Source of the DNA: Branchipolynoe longqiensis
Taxonomy: Eukaryota > Annelida > Polychaeta > Phyllodocida > Polynoidae
Direction of reading: 5' to 3'
Assembly: GCA_030323885.1 (NCBI GenBank)
Contig: CM059198.1
Coordinates: forward strand, 12,500,462 to 12,564,461
DNA: 64,000 bases
Shown here piece by piece: positions 11,491 through 21,476 of this stretch; the first letter of the stretch is position 1; every line of letters begins with the position of its first letter. The translations under genes were made by a program, and so were the position numbers. The notes under the pieces were generated by a model that worked only from the letters and a program-made list of their open reading frames with translations, did no database searches and was not told the DNA's origin.

Positions 11491-12187
11491 ATGGGGGAGT
11501 CTACTGACATATTGATGAGCACATGTGAGCAGCTCAAGCTTCAGTCGCAGTTCCCAGAACACATTGTGGCATTGGGCACGGTCGGACACACCAGCCGTAA
11601 GAAGGTTAAGAGCAGCTGGTGAGAAGCAGAGGCAGATTAAGTCAGGGTGACATAAGTGGCATGTCCAGGTTATCGGTGACAAATCCGGAGCAGAAGGAAC
11701 GGTGGTGCGAATGTGCAAGCGTGCATTGTCGCTACTGACGGAGGCAGCAAGTATTTCTTTTTGGTTAGATTTGTTGATTAAGCAGCGGGAATTTTCAACG
11801 CCAAGCACATGCTATCAGTAGCGACAAGTATACCTTTTTTTATGTCGGTCATTTAGCGGTCAACTCAGCCGGATATCTCATGTTTGAAAGACAGCATGCG
11901 GTGATGAAGAGCCAGAGCTGTTAAGATGGAAATAGAGTGTGAACAGGTGTGAAACGGGTGACTGTAGAAGCCGACAGTTCAGTACGCCTCATCAGCCTCA
12001 TCAGGAATAGCTAATGTGTAAAGCCAACCAGGAGATCGGAGTGTGGGCGAAGCGCGGCGATTCACTCCCCGCAGATTATCCCCGGGGGATGCGGGCAGTG
12101 TGACCGGGAGGCGGGAGGACAGCCGGCGGGCCCCGACTACTGATCCTGAACAAGGGGAATCAGACAAGGTGAGGTCATCGCCTGGTT
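11491..12187. other. Unassigned sequence
   Basis: About 700 bp with mixed composition and a GC-richer stretch near 12040-12140. No domain-bearing frame, tRNA-like box or tandem period was recognised. Confidence 0.45.
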
Positions 12188-13852
12188 GAAGTTGCATAAC
12201 AAAAAAACTAAATAATTAAGTCTACTTTATGCTAGTTTGAAGAGCGCTTTTTATTATAAATAGCTAACTTTGGACATATTTGAAGTGAAACCATCGACAA
12301 AGAATCTCGGTATGGACACCGCAATGCTGGATATACGTTTGTCTTACCCATTGGTGGCATAGCAGCGTAGGAACATAGAAATATAGCAGCATGGCAGCAA
12401 AGCAGCTAAGCAGAATAGCAGCATAGAAACATAGCAGTATAGAAGTATAGCAGCATAGAAACATCGCAGCATAGCAGCATAGCAGCATAGCAGCATAGCC
12501 GCATAGCAGCATAGCAGCATAGCAGCATAGAAACATAGCAGTATAGAAGTATAGCAGCATAGAAACATCGCAGCATAGCAGCATAGCAGCATAGCAGCAT
12601 AGCAGCATAGCAGCATAGCAGCATAGCAGCATAGAAACATAGCAGCATAGAAACATAGCAGTATAGAAGTATAGCAGCATAGAAACATCGCAGCATAGCA
12701 GCATAGCAGCATAGCAGCATAGCCGCATAGCAGCATAGGAGCATAGCAGCATAGAAACATAGCAGTATAGAAGTATAGCAGGATAGAAACATAGCAGCAT
12801 AGCAGCATAGCAGCATAACAGTATAGCAGCATAGAAACATAGCAGCATAGAAGTATAGCAGGATAGAAACATAGCAGCATAGCAGCATAACAGTATAGCA
12901 GCATAGCAGGATAGCAGCATAGCTGTATAACAGCATAGCAGCATAGCAGCATAACATCATAGCATCATATAAAGATAGCAGCATAGCAGCATAGAATCAT
13001 AGAAACATAGCACTGCTATTAGCAGCATAGAAACATAGCAGCATAGCAGCATAGCAGCATAGAAACATAGCAGCATAGTAGCATTGCAGCATCGCAGCAT
13101 AGAATCATAGAAACATAGCAGCATAGCAGCATAGAAACATAGCAGCATAGTATCATAGCAGGATAGCAGCTTAGAAGCATAGCATCATAACAGCATAGCA
13201 GCACATCAGCATAGCAGCCTAACAGCATAGCAGCATAGCAGCATAGCAGCATAGCAGCCTAACAACATAGCAGCTTAACAGCATAGCAGCTTAACAGCAT
13301 AGCAGTTTAACATCATAGCAGCTTAACAGCATAGCAGCTTAACAGCATATCATCTTAACAGCATAGCAGCTTAGCAGCATAGCAGCTTAACAGCATAGCA
13401 GCTTAACAGCATAGCAGCTTAACAGCATAGCAGCTTAACAGCATAGCAGCTTAACAGCATAGCAGCTTAACAGCATATCAGCTTAACAGCGTAGCAGCAT
13501 AGCAGCTTAACATCATAACAGCATAGCAGCTTAACATCATAACAGCATAGCAACTTAACAGCATAGCAGATTAACATCATATCAGCCTAGCAGCTTAACA
13601 TTATAGCAGCTTAACAGCATAGCAGCTTAACATCATAGCAGCTTAACAGCATATCAGCTTAACATCATAGCAGCTTAACAGCATATCAGCTTTACAGCAT
13701 AGCAGCTTAACAGCAGAGCAGCATAGCACAGCAACACCAAACTACAATAATTGCTTAATGAGGGCCACCATATATACTTTGAATTTGTAGGATTAAATCT
13801 AGGTAGAAAATTCCATGCTTTCATCGGATTATGGCAGCTCTAAATATTGTAA
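12188..13852 (+). mobile_element. TTAA-type MITE split by an internal satellite array
   Basis: The left part (12188-12355) follows the family through 'agtttgaag' and 'gctaactttggacatatttg' to 'gaagtgaaacc'. The right part (13736-13852) resumes at 'attgcttaatgag' and ends 'ccatgctttcatcggattat' then 'ggcagctcta'. The 1.4 kb between them is an 8/16-bp tandem array in place of about 110 bp of normal MITE centre. Either the array grew inside the MITE or the MITE centre was replaced. Confidence 0.75.
12356..13735. repeat. 8-bp (catagcag) array passing into a 16-bp (agcttaacagcatagc) array
   Basis: From 12356 to about 13260 the basic unit is catagcag, with 'catagaaacatagcagtata' variants that give a higher-order pattern repeated several times. 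From about 13260 to 13735 the unit is 16 bp, agcttaacagcatagc. Minus-strand frames up to 226 codons are Leu/Cys/Tyr/Met repeats and not genes. Confidence 0.95.
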
Positions 13853-14039
13853 ATATAATTACAGATTATACAGCTTTATATATAATATATCATATATATG
13901 ATGCATATGAAGATTTGTCACCTGCCAATGAATTCACATCAAGAATTGTGGACCTGCAACACAACAATTACTGACCTGGTAAAACAAAAATGGTTGTCAA
14001 CAATGACTCAGGTACTCAGGATATTATGTTCAGTCAACG
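13853..14039. other. Unassigned AT-rich spacer
   Basis: About 190 bp of AT-rich sequence, including a 'tatataatatatcatatata' stretch. No feature recognised. Confidence 0.4.
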
Positions 14040-14290
14040 GCACGCAGTGGTCAAATCAGTTCGATGGTTGTGTTCCAGTTCGCAAGATCATGGGTTCGAA
14101 TCTAGGTTGAGTCAATCCAATATCTCACAAATGTATTTGTGTCGCTATGCAGCCTAGCGCTCGTTCCAATGCCTGTTTGGTTAACTGCCTGGATAATGTG
14201 AGTGAGCGGGATATCAGTTCATGATGCTGGCAGCACGTCTTCCTGTGGGGAAGCACTAAAAAGTCGACTTCTGTCAATTGGGAAACCGTT
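14040..14290 (+). mobile_element. tRNA-derived SINE, family 1, diverged
   Basis: The head has a B-box-like 'gggttcgaatctaggttga' near 14094. The body shows 'cagcctagcgctcg', 'taatgtgagtgagcgggata' and 'gaagcactaaaaagtcgac'. The 3' tail with caaacaa units is missing. Confidence 0.75.
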
Positions 14291-14439
14291 TTGATAATAT
14301 TACCCTAAACGTAGCTAGGAAATAAACCCCCAATATAATATAACTAAACAGTATAGACAAATCTGTTAAGGCCACACTGTTTTATTAACCAATGGGTTAA
14401 TTAGTGCCATTCTACAGGACAGGTAGGTCGACAAATATA

Positions 14440-14680
14440 TAGAGTGTCAGCTTCCCTTACGGTAGGTCATAAGAGCGACCTCCTCGTCCAATGTCATGGG
14501 TTCAAAACTCGACCGAGGTAAAACAACAATTAAGAGAATGCATAAGTGTTGCAATCTATCCTGGTCTTCTATAATGCCAGGATAGAGCATGGGTATGTTG
14601 GCCAAATGTGATACAGTGGGATATTGTACAGTGGTCACACGGTATCCCAATGAAGCAGCACTATACAGGCACCAAGGTTG
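14440..14680 (+). mobile_element. tRNA-derived SINE, family 1, highly diverged
   Basis: It starts 'cttcccttacggtaggtcat' and has the B-box-like 'gggttcaaaactcgaccga'. 'gatacagtgggatattgtac' and 'gaagcagcactatac' keep the order of the family body. The last third is lost. Confidence 0.55.
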
Positions 14681-15084
14681 CATGCTCTGCCACATGTGAT
14701 TTCCCTTCCTGATCATATGTGGCCCGACTTGTTGCGAGGAGGCAAACTCAATCAATCACTCAATTCATTTCAGGACTTCAATAATTTAATTGTTGAATGT
14801 CAGGTAAACTGGGATTCGGTTATAGATCCAAACACCTGTATGTCAATTGATCGCATGGTGTGGGTTTAGGAATGCGAGGTAATGATTATTAGGCTTGGAG
14901 CCTATGGAAGCCCATGCGCGTGTTTGGATCAATAATCAATAATATTCCAGAATAATCGATGTACAGGCTCAATCGAAAGGATTTCCTCAAATTGATTTAT
15001 ATTATGCGTAGATCTATATATTTGCCTCTACATAATTCACTTAATAGTATTGTTACAGCTGTTGATTAAGGAGATGGAGTTTCA
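14681..15084. other. Unassigned sequence
   Basis: About 400 bp with no recognised repeat or coding domain. A 63-aa frame on + at 14678-14869 has no features beyond chance. Confidence 0.4.
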
Positions 15085-15240
15085 ATCTGCAACGATTGGT
15101 CTTTCTCGTTCTCACTCACCAGGCTAGGCAGCGATAAGTAAACATTTTTAACTCATTGATTTGACTCGGCCGCGGTTCAAAGGTGGGGTTCAAATCCCAT
15201 GTCCTGCCACGTGTGAAGCGTACGCACAAACCAATCAGGC
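15085..15240 (-). mobile_element. tRNA-derived SINE, family 1, head fragment
   Basis: The plus strand shows 'ccaggctaggcagcgataag' followed by 'ttgatttgactcggccgcgg' and 'ggttcaaatcccatg', the complement of the family head and early body. The rest of the body is missing. Confidence 0.65.
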
Positions 15241-15384
15241 AAAGCTGGGTGCCATTCAACGCAAATGTTAGCGGCATAACACCTGGCTACATATAGTTAT
15301 GTCTCTTTGTTATCAGTGTCACCCTTGCATCATAGTTCGCCTAGATTCCATGCAGTTCAGACAATAGGTATTGTACTCGGCTGC

Positions 15385-15600
15385 ACTGACCTCTCCGGTA
15401 AGGAGACACATAGGCAGGTAGGCGTGGACAGGCTGATCGCAAGAGGGAGCCTAGGTAGTGTGATGGTTAGCATGCTAGTACTGGAATAGCAAGCAATGTG
15501 GGTTTGTCTCCTGTCTAGGTGCAATATTTCCCATTTTCAGCACACACACCCATGATACTGGTTTATGTGACCTGGATCCCGTAAAGTTATGTGTTGTATA
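15385..15600 (+). mobile_element. tRNA-derived SINE, family 2
   Basis: An A-box-like 'gtgatggttagcatgctag' near 15460 is followed by 'gtgggtttgtctcctgt' in the B-box position. The upstream 'cataggcaggtaggcgtgga' and downstream 'aatatttcccattttcag' recur at 60510-60680 and in part at 15725-15935. It is unrelated in body to family 1. Confidence 0.6.
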
Positions 15601-15724
15601 GTTGTTGAAGCTACCATGTCTATATATATGTTAGTCCATTGCCTGTATGTAACTGTAATTATTAAATGAGTTGTGGACGTGAATCATTTAAAAGATTAAC
15701 AATTCCAGGGGCATAAGTGTAATA

Positions 15725-15935
15725 GTCTATACTGACCTCTCAGTCAATTAGCCACATAGACAGGTGGGTATGGATAGGGTGATGACATCAGGGAGCCTAT
15801 GTGGTGTAATGGTTAGCACACTAGACCCAGTATGGCGAGAGGTATTGTTTTAAATCCTGCGATAGCCACAAAGTTTGCAACTTTCATCACCTCCGTGATA
15901 GTATATATTTACTTGCAGTTCTATACATTCATCAC
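15725..15935 (+). mobile_element. tRNA-derived SINE, family 2, second copy
   Basis: It shares 'catagacaggtgggtatgga', 'ggtgtaatggttagcacact' and 'ggcgagaggt' with the neighbouring copy. The B-box region 'gttttaaatcctgcgatag' is degraded. Between the two copies lies about 120 bp of unassigned AT-rich sequence. Confidence 0.6.
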
Positions 15936-16189
15936 CAATAATCCACAATAAGTGACAAATTTACACAATAAGTCACATGGGTTACATTCAATTTAAATGA
16001 TAAAATAAACTGGTGCATGGTTCATTTGAATTCTTGCGCCAATTGCCCGGGTGCCACACACACACAAATAAGGGTAACATGCAGGCATAGGTTGTACCCT
16101 TGTCAATAAGTCAACTCACCTGGTTATAACTTATACACCACAATCAAGTTACACACCATCTTCGACTTGTCACTAATTGTTCAACCGCT
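15936..16189. other. Unassigned sequence
   Basis: About 250 bp, AT-rich, including a short (ca)n tract near 16055. Nothing recognised. Confidence 0.4.
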
Positions 16190-16385
16190 GTGGTGGGTTA
16201 TGGGCTTCGAACTCTCGGGTTGGGAGGGTTACTGCCCGACCTTTCAGTGGCTAGTGGGCCATATCCCAGAATAATGGACAGGCTGGAGTTCGGCAGGTCC
16301 CAGAGGGCTGTGAAGAACAGGGAAAATGAAGAAGATTGGTTGCAAAGTCATCTGAGCTTCCCTAACGACCCTTGCGGTTGGGGAT
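16190..16385 (+). pseudogene. Non-LTR retrotransposon C-terminal remnant (LINE-C)
   Basis: The translated frame contains 'LEFGRSQRAVKNREN' followed by a short basic and Pro-containing end. This resembles the extreme C-terminus of a LINE ORF2 family common in invertebrate genomes, which has an E-F-x-x-S-Q-R-A-V-x-N-R core. A related segment lies at 23701-23880. The remnant ends at a gatgatgat run that leads straight into the 45-bp array. Only the tail is present, as expected for a 5'-truncated insertion. The assignment is from memory of the family. Confidence 0.55.
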
Positions 16386-17062
16386 TGATGATGATACACA
16401 TTGACCACTCTGTGTGGGTTCTAGCATTGTGCATGATGATACACCTTGACCACTCTGTGTGGGTTCTACCACTGTGCATGATGATACACATTGACCACTC
16501 TGTGTGGGTTCTAGCATTGTGCATGATGATACACATTGACCACTCTGTGTGGGTTCTACCACTGTGCATGATGATACACATTGACCACTCTGTGTGGGTT
16601 CTAGCACTGTGCATGATGATACACATTGACCACTCTGTGTGGCTTCTAGCACTGTGCATGATGATACACATTGACCACTCTGTGTGGGTTCTACCACTGT
16701 GCATGATGATACACATTGACCACTCTGTGTGGGTTCTACCACTGTGCATGATGATACACATTGACCACTCTGTGTGGGTTCTAGCATTGTGCATGATGAT
16801 ACACATTGACCACTCTGTGTGGGTTCTACCACTGTGCATGATGATACACATTGACCACTCTGTGTGGGTTCTACCACTGTGCATGATGATACACATTGAC
16901 CACTCTGTGTGGGTTCCTGTGCATGATGATACACATTGACCACTCTGTGTGGGTTCTACCACTGTGCATGATGATACACATTGACCACTCTGTGTGGGTT
17001 CTACCACTGTGCATGATGATACACATTGACCACTCTGTGTGGGTTCTACCACTGTGCATGAG
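16386..17062. repeat. 45-bp minisatellite, about 15 copies
   Basis: The unit starts 'gatgatacacattgaccact' and continues 'ctgtgtgggttctaccactg'. Copies differ mainly at ccactg/gcattg/gcactg, and one unit near 16912 lacks 9 bp. Because 45 is divisible by 3, both strands stay open in more than one frame (for example MIHIDHSVWVL repeats). No start context or domain supports translation. It begins exactly where a LINE 3' end stops. Confidence 0.97.
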
Positions 17063-17295
17063 CCATTGTGCTTAGCATGAGTGACAAGGGTGGAGGTAGA
17101 CATATGTAGGGTTAGCAGCTACACTGCACGGACACTGCCTCGACGTTTGACATTACTGCAGTGTGCTCCATTACCCTCATAGAGCCAGAACCCTGCTTAC
17201 GATATATATCGGAACACACTATTGAAATGTCCACTGCTTACCGATATTGTAAACAATATTTCTGATTTTTAAAAGAAAGTGTAATCGCAGTTTTT
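17063..17295. other. Unassigned sequence
   Basis: About 230 bp between two arrays. No recognised element. Confidence 0.4.
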
Positions 17296-17422
17296 TCCAT
17301 TTTCTTGTCTTTATCTGTTGGTACATCAGTTGATTAAGCAGGAGAAATGTCACTTTGCTCCTTTCTATTTTGTGTATTTGTTGGTACCTTAGTTGATTAA
17401 GCAGGGGAATTGTCACTTTAGT

Positions 17423-17850
17423 CCTAGCTAAGGGGCAGGTGCCGCAAAGGGGCAGGTGATACATGTCACGGCCCACCAGCGAGACGCCCAATGGAAGGTA
17501 ACCATACCAAAAGCACCCAGATAACACACCTCACAGCTGCGTAAAAGCCTATGATATGTAAATAGGAGTAGGCTAGTCTAGAAATAAGAGTAGAAAAAAT
17601 AAAGCACATATATGCCAAGAAAATCCAAAAAAATTAACATAGACTACTATAGTACTAACCAGACCAACCAACTATCTATCTGCTACTGAAATACAGGCAA
17701 TCAAATACCTTATCAGCAGCTACTGTGTGATAAGACAACACCAACACTACAGCTGGCCAGCATTGAAAACAAGCCTGAATACCCAGGCTTATATGCTATG
17801 GACAGTATAAATACAGCCTCAATAAAATAAAAAAATATTAAAAAAAAATA
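17423..17850 (+). mobile_element. 5'-truncated LINE-A copy (3' UTR only)
   Basis: About 400 bp match closely the 3' UTR of the long LINE at 30796-33335. Shared marks are 'gtcacggcccaccagcg', 'gcctatgatatgtaaatagg', 'aaataccttatcagcagc' and 'tggacagtataaatacagcc', then an A-rich tail. No coding part is present. Target-primed reverse transcription often aborts early and leaves copies like this one. Confidence 0.9.
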
Positions 17851-17870
17851 TTTGTTGATACATTAGTTGA

Positions 17871-18225
17871 TTAAAGTTGCTTAGTCCGATGGTTTTGAGT
17901 TTCTGTCATTTTCTGAGAAAAATATGTTAGGTTGGTCATTATAATCTACCTTACTTTAGTTTGAAGTAACTTTTACTTTAAATGGTTAACTTTTGAGATA
18001 TTTGAAGTCCAAATGTGCAAAATTAATTTTGGCAAGCTTGCTAAAACTCTAACACCATAGGCTTCTGCAGTAACAGGTTCTATTAAATTGACTCAGTATT
18101 CCCTTCTATGTGGCAACAAATGGTTAATAAGTGCAGCAGTATCTAAGTTAGATATGTAGAATCAAATCTAGATAATTGTTGTGGTTTTGAAAATTTGATG
18201 TTTTCATCGGACTATGCAGCTTTAA
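17871..18225 (+). mobile_element. TTAA-type MITE, full length, with exact target duplication
   Basis: The element body is 17875-18221 (347 bp). TTAA flanks lie at 17871-17874 and 18222-18225. The ends are inverted repeats: 'agttgcttagtccgatgg' on the left and 'catcggactatgcagct' on the right. The array unit into which it inserted reads 'gttgattaagcaggg', so removing the element and one TTAA restores the unit. TTAA duplication is typical of piggyBac-superfamily transposons. No transposase is encoded. Confidence 0.92.
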
Positions 18226-18525
18226 GCAGAGGAAATATCTCTTTGTTCCTTTCTATTTTTGTGTATTTGTTGGTACATTAGTTGATTAAGCAGGGACATA
18301 TAACTTTGCTCCTTTCTATTTTTGTGTATGTGTTGGTACATTAGTTGATTAAGCAGGGAACATATCTCTTTGTTCCTTTCTATTTGTGTGTATGTGTTGG
18401 TACATTAGTTGATTAAGCAGGGACATATAACTTTGTTCCTTTCTATTTGTGTGTATGTGTTGGTACATTAGTTGATTAAGCAGGGGACATATCTCTTTGT
18501 TCCTTTAATTGGTTATTTTTCGGTA

Positions 18526-18765
18526 TATTAGTCGGTTAACCAGTGGAAATTTCAATCTCCCACAATTGGTCTTCCTCATTGTACTGCTCCTTGCCCTGTC
18601 ATAGTAATGCCAAACGCCGGCTAGGCAGTGACAAGTATACACTCTTTAAGTTATTGGTTTGATTCGGCCAGGGTTCGAACCGAGGGGTTTGAATTCCACG
18701 ACTACCACAATGGGGTGTTGTGGGGGGGGGGGGAGTTCAACTGACTCGGTTATTCCGTTTAGTGT
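18526..18765 (-). mobile_element. tRNA-derived SINE, family 1, head and partial body
   Basis: The complement carries the tRNA-like head ('ggttcgaaccgaggggttt' near 18672 on +) and the 'gccggctaggcagtgacaag' body block. The distal body and tail are missing. A G run (about 18720-18732) follows. Confidence 0.7.
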
Positions 18766-18948
18766 ACATGAGGTTTACACACTTTAGTTGCATGTAATGG
18801 CTACCATGTTGTACGACCACGACAGCCATAATGCAATGTGTTGTGTAATAATGCTATTCATTATGTAATCACTCCTCAGAAGGAGTATTAAAATAAGTGT
18901 AATCTGATTGAATAGGATCAATGTTGGTCCTGCATACCTGTACCACAC

Positions 18949-19296
18949 TTAAAGCTGCATAGTCCGACAAAAGAAACAAATTGTCATAACCAATCAAACA
19001 TTTGCCCAGATTTGATCCTACATATATGTAACTTAGATACTGGTGCATTTAGCAAGCATTTGTATTGCTGCATAGAAGCGGCCAAGTGCAGTTAATTGAA
19101 CATATTACTGCTGAAACCTATGGTGTAAGAATGTGTATGTGCACACCACAATTAATTAACCATGTTGTGACTTCAAATATCTGCAAAGTTGCTTCAAACG
19201 AAAGGAAGGTAGATTACAATGATCAACCTAATACATTTATCTAAAACTAAAAGGGAAAAAACTGAGAGAATCTCAAAATCATCGCACTATGTAACC
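18949..19296 (-). mobile_element. TTAA-type MITE, full length, reversed
   Basis: TTAA at 18949-18952 is followed by 'agctgcatagtccgac'. The other end reads 'aaatcatcgcactatgtaac'. Internal blocks 'caatgatcaacctaata' and 'aatatctgcaaagtt' are the complements of the family's left half. The second TTAA is mutated. Confidence 0.85.
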
Positions 19297-19392
19297 ATAA
19301 GCTAGATAAAACAGCGGGGTCCATTTACTATGACTATGCTAGGTACACAACAGCCGACATTGAGGATGGAATCCCGTTGATCGGGGATCGGG

Positions 19393-19736
19393 AATGTTGC
19401 ATAGTGCGATGGTTTTGAGATTCTGCAGTTTTCTCAGATAAATTACCTTAAGTTGATTATTATTATCTACCTTATGTTAGTCCGACGTAACTTTCATGTA
19501 AAGTCATTAACTTTGAGGATATTTGAAGTATAAACATTCCAAATCAATGTTGGCAAGCTTGTCAAAACTCTAGCCCCATAGGTTTCAGCAGTAACACTAA
19601 CAGGTTGTGTTAAATTGACTTAGTGTACGATTCTATGTATCGGGACAAACTGAATTAGTATGGCAGTATCTAACTTGGATATGTGGATTCAAATTTGAAT
19701 TTGAAAATGTACTGTTTTGATCAGACTATGTAACTT
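19393..19736 (+). mobile_element. TTAA-type MITE, full length, diverged
   Basis: It starts 'gttgcatagtgcgatggttt' and ends 'gatcagactatgtaact'. The body includes 'acctttgagga'-like and 'ttggcaagcttgtcaaaact' blocks. It is about 100 bp from the previous, oppositely oriented copy. The flanking TTAAs are not preserved. Confidence 0.85.
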
Positions 19737-19879
19737 GGATTCTATGGGTGTATTGCATTATATAATCACTCATTTTTATGAGCTACACCACCGTAATCCT
19801 GGTATTAACCGTATGTAGCAGATCAAAACATATCAACGTGAATAACAATTTAGATACCTATCTGGTTATCCCACTTTGC

Positions 19880-20024
19880 TTCATTTATCATCCGTTGATG
19901 AGCAATGAACCAATGGTTATCGTTGCAGAGGTCTTGGATAGGCGATATTTTGGGACCCAAATAAAGTGATCGATATAGGGGAGTGGTCGATCAGTGGAGG
20001 TGGTCGGTTAGAGAGATTTTACTG
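19880..20024 (-). mobile_element. pogo/Tigger-like MITE fragment
   Basis: It ends 'gagattttactg' followed by TA. Its last 85 bp are the inverted counterpart of 23248-23410, sharing 'gatcgatataggggagtgg' and 'gggacccaaataaagtga'. CAGTA-type termini next to TA are typical of pogo-related Tc1/mariner elements. The other end is missing. Confidence 0.7.
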
Positions 20025-20094
20025 TAGTGTGCTGATGCATGGTTAGATTAGTTTATCATTGGTGTAAAATGGGGAAATAGAACCTTCTGTTTCG

Positions 20095-20530
20095 TAACTG
20101 TCACAACTTCTACCTTGGATCACTGTCAACTGTTCCAAGTCTGTTGATGTTCCGATTTCATATTGTAAATCACTGTTGTCACGTTGTTTTCACATCACTG
20201 TCAACTCATTCCGCGGTGAATACAGCCTATGTTGCCGACACGCCGTAAAGAAACCACCAATCAATCAATCAGTCAACTCATTCAAATCTGATCACAGGCA
20301 CCCTTCATGTTCTACACCCCTGTCATAACCTGATAACTTCTAATCAAGATCACTGTCAACTCGTCCAATTCAGATCAAATCTGCTTTGATATTCTCCATT
20401 AATGATATAGCTTCTAACCTGCATTCCTGTCAACTCATCCAAATCATATCAAAGTTAACCTTGAGATACTACACCACTGACATAATTTCACTATCAACTC
20501 ATTGAACTCAGATGCCAGTCTATACTGCAC
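20095..20530. repeat. Degenerate ~100-bp tandem repeat
   Basis: Four or five diverged copies carry 'tcactgtcaactcattcaaa', 'catgttctacacccctgtca' and 'aacttctaatc'. A short SINE-tail-like piece ('gtaaagaaaccaccaatcaa') interrupts it near 20245. No coding potential. Confidence 0.65.
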
Positions 20531-20544
20531 CACTGTCCAGACCC

Positions 20545-20800
20545 CCAGCACGATGACCCTATATCCGACTCAGTCACATTATTCGAAGATATACATAGAC
20601 AGGGTAGGCCACCAGCATACAGCGCTCGGCATATACATCATTCTGGTCACGGAACCGGAGCAGTGTAGCGGGTGATGACTTTGTAAACAAGAACATCACA
20701 ACTAGAGTGGGATTCGAACCCACCCATTTGCAATTTTGGGGAGAGTGTCCAAACCATTACCCTGTCTAGGGTCTCTGTTGCAACCAATCTATCCCAGACT
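20545..20800 (-). mobile_element. SINE fragments (family 1 body, then a tRNA-like head)
   Basis: At 20545-20580, 'gatgaccctatatccgact' and 'cagtcacattatt' match the body of family 1. At 20700-20790 the complement contains 'ggtgggttcgaatcccactc' and 'ggtaatggtttggacactc', a tRNA-like head resembling family 2. The pieces are too short to set exact limits. Confidence 0.5.
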
Positions 20801-21177
20801 GGCTGTGTACGTTGCATTTTACCTGCACAGGTGAATTAAGTTTGATTTAAGTTTAAGTTTGATTTAACCATAAAAATGCATTCAGGTAACTGTATGGCTT
20901 TCCCAAGGGGTGACTTTCTAGCCGAGCAATCAATGCGACAATAAATTAAAGTTCATACTTATCCCCAAAATATATTGTTAAAACAAATCAGCAACTGAAA
21001 TGTTGGTGCTACTTTAGCGTCCAGTCTACCGGGACTTTAGCCCTAACCCTGATCCTAACCCTGAACAATGAGTTAAATAGACAGGCCAAGTCAGGTCAGA
21101 GAGGGTCTTCTATGATCACTGTTTAACTAACTTGTCAGGGTTAAGGGTATGCTTCAAGTCCCCGTAGACCACGCACT
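20801..21177. other. Unassigned sequence
   Basis: About 375 bp. A short 'gccctaaccctgatcctaac' stretch near 21040 superficially resembles telomere repeats but has no regular hexamer period. Nothing else recognised. Confidence 0.4.
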
Positions 21178-21476
21178 TAAGCTAGGATTCCTTACACGCG
21201 GTATGCGGTATGCGGCAAAAAATCGAAAAGCATCTAAGTCAATGGGGGTGATTCCTTACACGCGGTATGCGGCATGCGGCATGCGAATACTGAATCGGTC
21301 CATGTACCGATCGGTGCGGCATGCGAATGCGAATGCTGCGTTTGCCATAGAGAACAGTGGTGAGGAAACCTGACACTGTGTGTGGGTGTGGGTGTGGGTG
21401 AAAGGACCCATCCCGTAATCACGCCGCACGCCGCATGCCGCATGCCGCATACCGTGTGTAAGGAATCCTAGCTTAA
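21178..21476. mobile_element. Palindromic MITE with TTAA target duplication
   Basis: Both ends carry 'gctaggattccttacacg' in inverted orientation next to gcggtatgcgg repeats, with TTAA immediately outside on each side (21178-21181 and 21473-21476). The centre holds 'gcggcatgcgaatgcgaa' repeats and a 'gtgtgggtgtgggtg' tract. It is a different sequence family from the 347-bp MITE but has the same target-site signature. Confidence 0.85.

Larger units (their letters stand above)
17296..18525. repeat. ~63-bp tandem array interrupted by a LINE end and a MITE
   Basis: The unit is about 63 bp and includes 'ttggtacattagttgattaa' and 'gctcctttctatttttgtg'. Two units lie at 17296-17420 and about five at 18226-18525. 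The intervening sequence holds a 5'-truncated LINE (17423-17850) and a MITE (17871-18225). The order of insertions can be read because the array unit is known. Confidence 0.85.

Noticed and set aside
9196..11808. Pro/Ser/Leu-rich frames of more than 300 codons on the minus strand.
   Set aside because: Composition artefacts of polypurine/polypyrimidine tracts.
16190..17103. A ~250-codon repeat protein on + (IHIDHSVW) or - (HTEWSMCI).
   Set aside because: The 45-bp period keeps frames open on both strands. Only the first ~60 codons on + resemble a LINE end, and the rest is minisatellite.
20700..20800. A functional tRNA gene on the minus strand.
   Set aside because: A and B boxes are present, but the acceptor stem does not close and the sequence resembles SINE family 2.
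21030..21070. Interstitial telomere repeat.
   Set aside because: Only a few ccctaa-like words occur without a regular hexamer period.
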